Shown piece after piece: positions 1 to 6,498 of a stretch of DNA of 11,560 nucleotides. Origin of the DNA: Candidatus Methanolliviera sp. GoM_asphalt (GTDB taxonomy: Archaea > Halobacteriota > Methanoliparia > Methanoliparales > Methanoliparaceae); the NCBI GenBank assembly GCA_902158745.1, contig CABGHH010000037.1, forward strand, positions 1 through 11,560. Direction: 5' to 3'. The position numbers and the translations under genes were made by a program. The notes beneath the pieces are model-generated. The model was not told where the DNA came from. It saw nothing but the letters and a program-made list of their open reading frames with translations, and made no database searches. The first letter of the stretch is position 1. Each line of letters opens with the position of its first letter.

Positions 1-204
1 AAACAGCTTCTTAAGCTTATGAACGAATCTGGAAATCTGTATTGCCCTCCCTCCTTTCTTACTCCTGTTCATCTCAAAAAGTTCATTATTCCAATTGTTT
101 ACAAATCCAAGATCAAGATAGAATTCTCCCTTTACAACAAGCTCTTCGTTATACTCACTCCAATTTCTCTTCTCTTTACTCTTTCTTTTTGCCATTTCTC
201 CCAT
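1..204 (-). pseudogene. IS5-type transposase, 5' part, frameshifted and cut by the window edge
   Basis: Read on the minus strand from ATG at 204 (or the in-frame ATG at 195), the frame gives a basic N-terminus, then NWSEYNEELVVKGEFYLDLG, then a NNWNNELFEMNRSKKGG segment. This resembles the N-terminal region of archaeal IS5-family DDE transposases, which typically read NWxEYNxxLVxRGxxxLDxxxxxxWxxELxxMNxGKxGR. The expected next block, QYRFPDSFI, is present but in a different frame, after the purine-rich stretch at about 44-53, so one base has been gained or two lost there. The catalytic DDE domain lies outside the window. A TATA-like box sits at 230-238. The element lies just beyond the stop of the M20 gene, so its outer end is probably between 205 and 272. 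The family assignment is from remembered motifs. The frameshift is seen directly, but a sequencing error cannot be excluded. Confidence 0.6.
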
Positions 205-225
205 CCCCCATTGGCTAAATGTTAG

Positions 226-238
226 TATGTATAAAAAA
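226..238 (-). promoter_or_regulatory. TATA-like box for the IS5-type transposase
   Basis: The minus strand reads TTTTTTATACATA here, 22-34 bases before the ATG at 204 and 31-43 before the ATG at 195. The spacing fits an archaeal TATA box driving a transcript with a very short leader. This is a composition-based call. Confidence 0.35.
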
Positions 239-272
239 CCTACGGTTTATTCAACACAGCACTTTCTGAATT

Positions 273-1412
273 TTAAATAACGCTCACTATCAGATCCACA
301 AAGCATACAGATGCCAATAAAAGATCTTTCACATCCACGAACTCATCTCTCGTGTGTGCAATACCGTCTTTACCAGGCCCAAATAGAACGGTCGGTATAT
401 ATTTCTCGGCGAAGAATCTTGCGTCGCTGCATCCGTCCATGCCTATTACATCTTTTGCTTCTCCAAAAACCTCTTTCGTAACTTTTTTTAAGATCGAAAC
501 GACCTCTTCATCCTCGGATATCTTCATCGGCAACATCGAAATTACCTCCTCAACGTTCACTTCTTCGTTCTCCTGCTTTACAATCTCCAAGATTTCCTTG
601 AAAACTTCTTCTCTATCTTCTCCTGGAATTATCCTCCTATCAATCTCGAATACACATCTATCGGGCACGACATTTACCCTCTCGCCGCCTTCTATCTTCC
701 CGACGTTTATCGTGGGTTTACCGAGGAATTTATCCTCTTTATCAAATTTTGACTCTTCAAGAGCAATAATCATCTTTGAAGCATAATATATGGCGTTCTT
801 TCCAAGGTGTGGCATGCTCCCGTGGGCGGATCTCCCCTCGACCGTTACCCTGTATATCGCGGAACCTTTGTGACCTATACAGATCTTCAGATCCGTTGGC
901 TCGGCGATTACGCACATCTTTCCATTGAGCCCCTCGACTATCGAACCTGCCCCGTTTATGCCACCCGTCTCCTCCTCGACCGTCGCTGTAAATAAGATAT
1001 CGTCCCCGATCTCGACGCCCTCTTCATGAAGTATCTTCAGGGCAAAGATCATCGATGCAAGTCCCCCTTTCATATCGCACGAACCCCTGCCGTATATCCT
1101 TCCGTTAGATAAGAACGGTTCAAACGGCGGATGTTTCCATCCGGATTCTTCGGCGGGAACGACATCTATATGACCATTCAATATCAAAACGGGATCTTTT
1201 TTCATCTTTTTTTCGCTTGCCAAGACGTTTTTCCCGATCATCTCGACCGAAAAACCGATATCTTCAAAAAAATCTTTTATATAAGCTGAGATTTCTCCCT
1301 CTTCTCCGCTGACGCTTTTAAATCTGATCAAATCTCTTGTGAGGTCTATAAGCTCTTTCTCCCTATCTTTAACCTCTCTTTTTATCTCTTCTATATCCAT
1401 TAAAACTTTCAC
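273..1412 (-). CDS. M20 family metallopeptidase / deacylase (ArgE/DapE type)
   Basis: This is a cytoplasmic di-metal amidohydrolase of the M20 family (ArgE/DapE/CPG2/aminoacylase-1). The fold is complete at 379 residues, a normal length. Visible metal and catalytic positions are H81 and D83 in LNGHIDVVP, bridging D113 in GRGSCDMKGG, catalytic E146 and metal E147 in TVEEETGG, E171 in AEPTD, and the last ligand H353 in GIAHTRDEFV. The lid/dimerisation domain (about 180-290) carries H197 in GRSAHGSMPH. The substrate could be an N-acyl or N-succinyl amino acid or a dipeptide; the sequence does not decide. The GTG start at 1412 overlaps the upstream reductase stop as GTGA, which implies translational coupling. 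An ATG at 1400 (375 residues) follows a GTGA about 8 bases upstream and is an equally good start. It is the last gene of its unit; a transposase lies just downstream. DapE or ArgE would be over-precise without lysine or arginine biosynthesis neighbours. Confidence 0.9.
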   Translation of the reverse strand: MKVLMDIEEIKREVKDREKELIDLTRDLIRFKSVSGEEGEISAYIKDFFEDIGFSVEMIGKNVLASEKKMKKDPVLILNGHIDVVPAEESGWKHPPFEPFLSNGRIYGRGSCDMKGGLASMIFALKILHEEGVEIGDDILFTATVEEETGGINGAGSIVEGLNGKMCVIAEPTDLKICIGHKGSAIYRVTVEGRSAHGSMPHLGKNAIYYASKMIIALEESKFDKEDKFLGKPTINVGKIEGGERVNVVPDRCVFEIDRRIIPGEDREEVFKEILEIVKQENEEVNVEEVISMLPMKISEDEEVVSILKKVTKEVFGEAKDVIGMDGCSDARFFAEKYIPTVLFGPGKDGIAHTRDEFVDVKDLLLASVCFVDLIVSVI

Positions 1413-2737
1413 ATCTTATTCATCGCGTCCTCTGCCGCATCGACCGTCGCATCGACCAACAGAGAGAGAGCTGGCTCAAAGACCCGTTCCATCTTCAAGA
1501 TCTCTCTCGCGCTCATTCCTCTCTTTATCGCAATCGTTAAGGAATTGATCCTCTCTGCGGCACATTCTCCTGAGACCACCTGGGCACCCACGAGCTTCTC
1601 ACCTTCATCAAAGAGCAGTTTGACCGTGACCGGGAGTCTTCCCGGATAATATCTCGCTCTCGTAAGTTTCTTGCTCTTTCCTGTCACAAGATTTATTCCG
1701 AATTTTTTTGCAGTTCTTGAAGTTATACCTACGGATCCAACCTGAATATCTGCTATCTTCGTCGCGTTTGGACTTACGCAGGGTTCATACGTTAAAGCAC
1801 CACCTAATATATTATCTGCGATCACCTTCGCCTGTATCACCGCGGTGGATCCGAGTTGGCTCAATCTCGGGCGACCAGTGACGTGATCGATGACCTCAAC
1901 ACAGTCTCCAAACGCATACACATTCTTGAGATAATCTCCTCTCTTAACGTGCATCTTAAAATCCGTTATTATTCCTCCGTTTTCTCCGGTCTCTATCCTC
2001 GCGTCCCTCGCCAGATCCACGTTCGGTCTTGTCCCCCTTGATACGACGACGATCTCTGCCGGAATATCCATATTATTAACGGATATCGATCTGACTCTTC
2101 CATCCCCCTCCATCGAATCTATCTTTGAATGTGTTATCATCTCGATTCCTATCTCGTTCAATCGGTCTTCCACGATCTTTGCCATATCTGGATCGAGGAT
2201 CGATGATAAAACGTGATCATGCCCGACGAGAACCTTTGTATTTAGCCCATTCTTCGCCAAGGCGACCGCGGCGGAGAGGCCGATGCTTCCACCCCCGATC
2301 ACCACCCCATCTTTTGCCTCTTTCATCGATTCTTTTATCTTCAATCCATCTATCTCGTCGTTGAATGTATATACACCCTTAAGATCGATTCCCTCTATCT
2401 TTGGAACGTATGGCTTTCTCCCTGTGGCTATGACGAGATCATCATAAGTCAAAGACTCGTCTTTTGTCATCACCGTTCTATCGTCCAAATTTATCTCTTT
2501 AACATCGGTCTTTACCCTGAAATCGATCCCCTTCTTCTTATAGAATTCTTCATCGTGAAGAACGATATCATCATATTTGAGTGTCCCTTCTAAAAAATAT
2601 GGCAGACCACACGTCGAAAAGGAGGCGGCATCTTCCCTCTTTATCAAGGTTATATCCGCTTTAGGATCCCTCTTATGTAAAAACTCAAGTAAATTTATTC
2701 CGGCTACGCCTCCGCCGATTATTATTATCTTATTCAT
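1409..2737 (-). CDS. FAD-dependent pyridine nucleotide-disulfide oxidoreductase, CoA-disulfide reductase/NADH oxidase-like
   Basis: A complete 442-residue flavoprotein of the single-cysteine disulfide-reductase branch (CoA-disulfide reductase, NADH oxidase, NADH peroxidase, persulfide reductase). Order: FAD dinucleotide fold with GGGVAG at 8-13; redox Cys at 43 in SFSTCGLPYFL; ATGRKP at 104-109; NAD(P) fold with GGGSIG at 148-153; FAD motif VYAFGDC at 273-279; dimerisation domain from about 320, with YYPG at 363-366. The position normally acidic at the end of the FAD-fold strand, ten residues before the Cys, is K33. The strand end of the NAD(P) fold reads VGHD with no acidic residue directly after the strand, which may favour NADPH. 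The C-terminal Tyr near 420, typical of CoA-disulfide reductases, is Phe (RVFEPALS). The start is supported by GAGGT at 2748-2744. It overlaps the downstream M20 gene by four bases and is divergent to a paralogue at 2897. The substrate (CoA disulfide, polysulfide or oxygen) is undecided. Confidence 0.88.
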   Translation of the reverse strand: MNKIIIIGGGVAGINLLEFLHKRDPKADITLIKREDAASFSTCGLPYFLEGTLKYDDIVLHDEEFYKKKGIDFRVKTDVKEINLDDRTVMTKDESLTYDDLVIATGRKPYVPKIEGIDLKGVYTFNDEIDGLKIKESMKEAKDGVVIGGGSIGLSAAVALAKNGLNTKVLVGHDHVLSSILDPDMAKIVEDRLNEIGIEMITHSKIDSMEGDGRVRSISVNNMDIPAEIVVVSRGTRPNVDLARDARIETGENGGIITDFKMHVKRGDYLKNVYAFGDCVEVIDHVTGRPRLSQLGSTAVIQAKVIADNILGGALTYEPCVSPNATKIADIQVGSVGITSRTAKKFGINLVTGKSKKLTRARYYPGRLPVTVKLLFDEGEKLVGAQVVSGECAAERINSLTIAIKRGMSAREILKMERVFEPALSLLVDATVDAAEDAMNKM

Positions 2738-2831
2738 CCTGATACCTCTATATTATGATCGTCTTTTTAATCTAACTTCATCACACTCTTCAAAACCATT
2801 GGATTTATTATTTGTATTTAAATCTATGTCA

Positions 2832-2841
2832 TTTTGCAAAA
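2832..2841. promoter_or_regulatory. 10-bp perfect palindrome beside the TATA box, candidate operator
   Basis: TTTTGCAAAA is its own reverse complement and ends two bases before the TATA-like box of the plus-strand reductase, between two divergent paralogues. That position suits a dimeric regulator or an extended BRE. A 10-bp AT-rich palindrome can also occur by chance, so this is only a candidate. Confidence 0.25.
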
Positions 2842-2843
2842 CA

Positions 2844-2855
2844 AAAATATTTATA
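2844..2855 (+). promoter_or_regulatory. TATA-like box for the plus-strand reductase
   Basis: AAAATATTTATA lies 42-53 bases before the ATG at 2897, predicting a transcript start near 2878. The resulting short leader would contain the Shine-Dalgarno-like GAGGGAG at 2885-2891. It matches the archaeal TATA consensus well. Confidence 0.5.
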
Positions 2856-2896
2856 GAAGATAAAAGAGTTTTTGAAATTTAGATGAGGGAGAAGAA

Positions 2897-4249
2897 ATGA
2901 AAAAATCACTCGTGATAATTGGTGGTGGTGAGGCTGGGACTTACACGCTCGAAGCATTAATTAAAAAAGGGCCAGAGATTTTTAAACAATTCGATATAAC
3001 CCTTTTGAAAAGGGAAAAGAGGGGTTCAGCATCCATCTGTGCTGTTCCTCCTGCTTTGCAAGGTATTTTTAGGATGGATGAAGTTGTGGAGTTAGAGAAT
3101 CCAAAGTATTTTATTGATCATGGAATTGATTACAGAACAGAGACTGAAGCTACCAAGATTGATTTGGAAGGTAAAAGTGTAAATCTTAGCACGGGAGAGA
3201 AGATAAAGTACGATTATTTAGTGATCGGAACTGGAAGGGAACCTCGTATCCCTAAAATAGAAGGAAAGGATCTTGAGGGTGTCTACACTTTTAGCACAAT
3301 AGAAGATGGAGAGAGGATAGAGGCCGCTATGAAAGATTCGGAAGCAAAGAACGCTGTTGTTATCGGGGGAGGTTCAATTGGAATTCAAACGGCTATTGCT
3401 TTCTTAAAAAAGGAATTGAAGACAAAAGTAGTAGTAGGACATTCTGCACCTTTATCTAGTATGCTAGATCCTGATATGGGATCGATAGTCCGTGAAAGCC
3501 TTGAGAAAGAGGGATTAGAATTCATTTTTGGAAAAGATTTTAGTATAAATGGAGACAGAAGAGTTAAATCTGTTATAGCAGGGGAAGATAAAATCCCAGC
3601 TGATATAGTCGTGATCTCAAGAGGAATGCTTCCAAATTCTGATTTGGCAAAAAAAGCAGGCATTGAAATTGGAGAGACTGGAGGAATAGCCACAGATCAG
3701 TATATGCACGTAAAAAAGAATAGAAAATATATAAAAGATGTATATGCCCTTGGGGACTGTTCAGAAGTTATAGATGGCATAACACTTCGTCCAAGGTTAA
3801 GCCAACTTGCTTCTACTGCTCTAGTTCAGGCTAAAGTTATTGCAGATAATTTGGTGGGTATTAATTCTTCTTTTGAACCTTGTTTGAGCCCAACTGTAGC
3901 CACAATCTCAAATTTTCAAGTTGGATCGATAGGTCTCACATCTGATATTGCAGAGAGATATTGTATAAAAATTATTAGTGAAAAGAAAGAGAAGCCTACA
4001 AAGCCACGATTCTATCACGGTAGGAAATCTATGGTGGTGAAATTGCTCTTTGATGCCTATTCTAAGAAATTAATAGGTGCTCAGATAATTTCAGAAGATA
4101 TGGTTGCAGATAGAATAGATGGACTTGGTATTGCCATAAAAAAAGGAATGACTGCAAAGGAATTAAGCAAAATGGAAAAGAGTTTCGATCCCTGTGTCTC
4201 ACTGCACAGAGATGTGATAATCGATGTTGCAGAAGAGGCAATAAGGTAG
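2897..4249 (+). CDS. Second CoA-disulfide reductase/NADH oxidase-like FAD oxidoreductase (paralogue of 1409-2737)
   Basis: A complete 450-residue paralogue of the neighbouring minus-strand reductase, colinear along its whole length. It has FAD GGGEAG at 9-14, the single Cys at 48 in SASICAVPPAL, GTGREP at 111-116, NAD(P) GGGSIG at 157-162, VYALGDC at 282-288, and the dimerisation domain from about 327 (FEPCLSP). It shares K38 at the usually acidic FAD-fold position, the VGH ending of the NAD(P) strand and Phe430 in place of the C-terminal Tyr. Unlike its paralogue, the residues after the Cys are AVPPAL instead of GLPYFL, and YYPG has become FYHG (372-375), so the substrate pocket probably differs. 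The ATG is preceded by GAGGGAG at 2885-2891. Codon use is clearly more AT-rich (Ala GCT/GCA, many TTT/AAA) than in the partner gene, which suggests separate history or transfer. It is transcribed alone and ends in a T-rich terminator. Confidence 0.87.
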   Translation: MKKSLVIIGGGEAGTYTLEALIKKGPEIFKQFDITLLKREKRGSASICAVPPALQGIFRMDEVVELENPKYFIDHGIDYRTETEATKIDLEGKSVNLSTGEKIKYDYLVIGTGREPRIPKIEGKDLEGVYTFSTIEDGERIEAAMKDSEAKNAVVIGGGSIGIQTAIAFLKKELKTKVVVGHSAPLSSMLDPDMGSIVRESLEKEGLEFIFGKDFSINGDRRVKSVIAGEDKIPADIVVISRGMLPNSDLAKKAGIEIGETGGIATDQYMHVKKNRKYIKDVYALGDCSEVIDGITLRPRLSQLASTALVQAKVIADNLVGINSSFEPCLSPTVATISNFQVGSIGLTSDIAERYCIKIISEKKEKPTKPRFYHGRKSMVVKLLFDAYSKKLIGAQIISEDMVADRIDGLGIAIKKGMTAKELSKMEKSFDPCVSLHRDVIIDVAEEAIR

Positions 4250-4260
4250 TTTCTACTACA

Positions 4261-4278
4261 TTTTTGCTTTTTATTTTT
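4261..4278 (+). terminator. T-rich terminator after the plus-strand reductase
   Basis: Three T5 runs separated by one or two bases begin 12 bases after the stop codon, with no strong hairpin. This is the usual form of an archaeal intrinsic terminator. Confidence 0.5.
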
Positions 4279-4368
4279 CCTCTTCAGTAATGTTATCTTC
4301 TGTGCGCTCTGTTGAATTCTCGAATAAAACCACTCAAAATTCGATCTATATGTCATTGAACAGGTACC

Positions 4369-4623
4369 CTAAATGTAAACAACTCTTCTAGCGATCACAT
4401 ATGATCGGTAAGTCCCTCTGCCATTTTCAGGTGTTCTCTGTCTCCATTTACGTCTTCCATCATTCTCTTCTATCCTCAAAGATTTTGTAGCATCATCTAT
4501 AGATCTACCACTTTCATGATGACTGATAAAGAGTCTGGACTCAGCATTTATTGTTGTAAGCGTATAGAAACTTCCATAATTAGAATCCCTATCCGTCACG
4601 TTTTTCTCCTTTATTGACTTCCA
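4369..4623 (-). pseudogene. Remnant of a DDE transposase (IS1/InsB-like core)
   Basis: On the minus strand, directly after an in-frame TGA at 4626-4624, the frame reads WKSIKEKN, then YGSFYTLTTINAESRL and FISHHESGRSIDDATKSL, then a basic stretch ending GRRKWRQRTP, then ENGRGTYRSY and a TAG stop. This looks like the middle of a transposase catalytic domain: Trp-rich entry, a strand of the 'xxxTxxxxESR' type, and 'GxRSxDDA'. Both ends are missing, and the join after RQRTP looks like an internal deletion. A GTG at 4599 preceded by GGAG could start a 76-residue peptide, but I see no sign that it is a real gene. The family assignment is from pattern memory and is uncertain. The remnant sits in the AT-rich spacer behind the plus-strand reductase. 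Confidence 0.4.
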
Positions 4624-4670
4624 TCATGCTAAAAATAGTCTTAATATTTGCTACTGCATCATGCTAAAAA
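4622..4670. repeat. Pair of 14-bp direct repeats
   Basis: CATCATGCTAAAAA occurs exactly at 4622-4635 and again at 4657-4670, 35 bases apart start to start. The first copy contains the TGA that closes the transposase-like frame. The pair may be a duplication or element-end repeats left by an insertion sequence. The repeat itself is seen directly; the origin is inferred. Confidence 0.6.
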
Positions 4671-4757
4671 CTATTTATGCACAAATTATATTTATCTTTA
4701 TATCAAAGATCATCTAAAAAGATTTCTCTATTGATGGATGGATTTCCCTCATTTAAC

Positions 4758-5855
4758 TCATTCCATCGCGTTTGCCACCAGTTCTGGCAGATCCAGTATC
4801 TCAATATCGTATCCTTTCCTTCGCTTCACATCCGAAAACTGGAAATTACAGAAGGGACATGTGGTTACTAAGAGATCTGCCTCTTTCTCTGCATCTTTTA
4901 GTGTTTTAGAACCGATCTCTATCGATACCTCAGGAAACTTTGGCTTCACGCCTGCCGGGGCACCACAGCATCTATTTTTCTCCAATTCGACAAGTCTTAT
5001 GCCTGGTATCTCTCGAATTATCTCGCTCGCCATCTTGAATATATCTTCTTCGATGTTGCACGCCTTATGTATCACAACCGTCTTCTCCGTCTCGTTTTTA
5101 TCGTCTTTGAATTTTATCTTATCTTCCTTTATCAAATTATATATAAATTCGATGATGTTCATCTCCTGAATGTCCCAGTCGATGATAGATGGATATACGT
5201 GTGAATAGATTCTATGACATGTCGCACAGGCAGCGACGATCTTCTTTGAACCGACCGATTCGATTGCCCTCTTATTCTTCTTTGCATTTTCTGAGACGAT
5301 CTCATCCTTGCCGTTATCCCACGCAAAAGAGCCACAACAGACCTCTCTATCGCCGAGTATTGTAAAATCTACTCCTGCCTCTCTCAATATCTTTACGGTC
5401 GATCTGGCTATGTTGGTGTTGATCATCGACGCAAAACATCCGGTCATATAGACATATTCCGCGCTCGGCTTAAAAAATGATTTCTCTGTCCATTTAAGCC
5501 TTTCAGAAGGCTCTTTATGGATTGAAGCCCCAAGATTTAGGACATTTTCGGAGATCTTCCGGTGCGATTCGGGTTCTCTTCCCAATTTTACAATCTCCTT
5601 CCTTGCTAAACGGACGATCTCAGATATTTGAATATATTCTGAGCATACATCTTCACATGCTCTGCACCGCATACATGCATATATGTTATCTATCTGCTCT
5701 TCTCTAAGTTCTCTTCCGTCCAATATGTCCTGTGCATCTCTTATCTTATTGCTCGGAGAATATTTATCCGTAATCTCCGTTACAGGACATACATCGTCGC
5801 ATGCACCGCATTCAATACAGGATTGTAGTGTTATGGCATAATCTGATAGTTTCAT
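4758..5855 (-). CDS. HdrD/GlcF-like iron-sulfur protein (two 4Fe-4S motifs plus two CCG domains)
   Basis: A complete 365-residue soluble protein. The N-terminal ferredoxin region has two CxxCxxCxxxC motifs: C13, C16, C19, C23 (followed by Pro) and C61, C64, C67, C71 (followed by Ser). The rest holds two cysteine-rich CCG domains: C140, C173-C174-G, C210, C213; and C266, C296-C297-G, C333, C336. This is the layout of HdrD, fused HdrC-HdrB, GlcF and related oxidoreductase subunits, where CCG domains bind the non-cubane clusters that cleave heterodisulfides or pass electrons to a flavin subunit. No membrane segment is present. No HdrE cytochrome, HdrA or GlcD-like flavoprotein lies in the window, so its partner is unknown and HdrD would be over-precise. 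The start is well fixed by AGGAGG at 5865-5860. A damaged ferredoxin-like gene ends 41 bases upstream on the same strand, suggesting a former or frameshifted operon. Confidence 0.88.
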   Translation of the reverse strand: MKLSDYAITLQSCIECGACDDVCPVTEITDKYSPSNKIRDAQDILDGRELREEQIDNIYACMRCRACEDVCSEYIQISEIVRLARKEIVKLGREPESHRKISENVLNLGASIHKEPSERLKWTEKSFFKPSAEYVYMTGCFASMINTNIARSTVKILREAGVDFTILGDREVCCGSFAWDNGKDEIVSENAKKNKRAIESVGSKKIVAACATCHRIYSHVYPSIIDWDIQEMNIIEFIYNLIKEDKIKFKDDKNETEKTVVIHKACNIEEDIFKMASEIIREIPGIRLVELEKNRCCGAPAGVKPKFPEVSIEIGSKTLKDAEKEADLLVTTCPFCNFQFSDVKRRKGYDIEILDLPELVANAME

Positions 5856-5896
5856 CTTTCCTCCTATATTTTCTCTTCTCTTATGTCTCTACCAAT

Positions 5897-6187
5897 TTAT
5901 ATTTTTTTCGATCCCATTTTTAAATGTTCAGCTGTCTCGAGTTGTTTCTCTCCGCTCGTCTCATGGTACTTATAAAAGATGTTTTCCCCTGACTTGTTGA
6001 AGAGGAATACAACAGCTTTGGTGGCATCTGTCAACCTCACTTGAAATTCGTCTCTCCTTCCGTCGAGTGGGAATTCTATAGCGCCTTCTGGGCAGTTGCC
6101 GGCACAATTAAAGCAACCTGTACACTTTTTTCATCTATATGCGCTCTCTCTTTCTAAATAAGCAGATCCGACTACTTCAGACCAATA
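5897..6187 (-). pseudogene. Ferredoxin-like gene interrupted at its start by a TGA or a 1-base slip
   Basis: On the minus strand one frame is open from 6130 to the TAA at 5899-5897, about 77 codons. It begins KKCTGCFNCAGNCPEGAIEF, a textbook 4Fe-4S motif CxxCxxCxxxCP. About 55 further residues include FQVRLTDATKAVVFLFNKSG and a final ETAEHLKMGSKKI, which I do not recognise. No ATG, GTG or TTG occurs before the cysteines in this frame; a TGA (6133-6131) precedes them. Upstream of that TGA the frame remains open to a TAA at 6190-6188 and reads WSEVVGSAYLERESAYR, which looks like real protein. Alternatively, an ATG at 6134-6132 sits directly before an A6 run (6131-6126); removing one A would join it in frame to give MKKCTGC. 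It is probably a disabled electron carrier co-transcribed with the HdrD-like gene, or an intact gene hidden by a homopolymer error. Confidence 0.6.
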
Positions 6188-6190
6188 TTA

Positions 6191-6498
6191 CTAAATCTAT
6201 GCAAGAACCGCACGGATAAATGTGATAGTCTAAACATAGATGGAATTATAATGCTAAAGGATACTTTGGAGCGTCCACCCAAAAAAGAGCACTGAATTTT
6301 ACGATGAATAGGATAGTAAAGGATAGATCCTTGACCGAATAAATAAGAAATAAAAAATTGATAATATAGTCCCATGAGAACAAAAGTTTTGCCGCATCAA
6401 CCCAAATTTTACACCTAAATGCCAAAAACGACAAAATAACCCCTATGAAACTATACTATAACCTATCTCAACCTCAAAGATGCTTCCAAAAAGTTGTT
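6191..6498. other. 308-base AT-rich spacer without a recognisable gene
   Basis: No frame here is convincing. Two overlapping minus-strand frames are hydrophobic and low in complexity. On the plus strand a 36-codon stretch from about 6227 to 6334 reads without stops (RWNYNAKGYFGASTQKRALN is its middle part) but has no proper start or homology I recognise. The segments at about 6262-6283 and 6386-6407 share a GC.TC.ACCCAAA core, possibly repeat debris. The region looks like decayed sequence between the cold-shock gene and the damaged ferredoxin gene. Confidence 0.4.

Noticed and set aside
1..225. A 68-codon plus-strand frame at the left edge
   Set aside because: The opposite strand carries transposase-like protein sequence with a promoter; the plus frame is its shadow.
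352..995. Two plus-strand open frames inside the M20 gene
   Set aside because: They are antisense shadows of a well-supported coding region and contain no recognisable motif.
4392..4407. Inverted repeat CGATCA-CATA-TGATCG as a terminator or operator
   Set aside because: It is short, lacks a following T-run on either strand, and falls inside the transposase-like remnant.
4622..4670. The direct repeats as the start of a CRISPR array
   Set aside because: There are only two copies of 14 bases with a 21-base gap, no further units, and no cas genes nearby.
6131..6133. The TGA before the ferredoxin cysteines as a selenocysteine codon
   Set aside because: No known ferredoxin uses Sec here, no SECIS-like hairpin was evident, and Sec use is rare in archaea; a mutation or homopolymer error is simpler.
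6172..6434. Two overlapping minus-strand frames of 62 and 67 codons
   Set aside because: They are hydrophobic and low in complexity, with no ribosome binding site or recognisable domain; they look like AT-rich noise.
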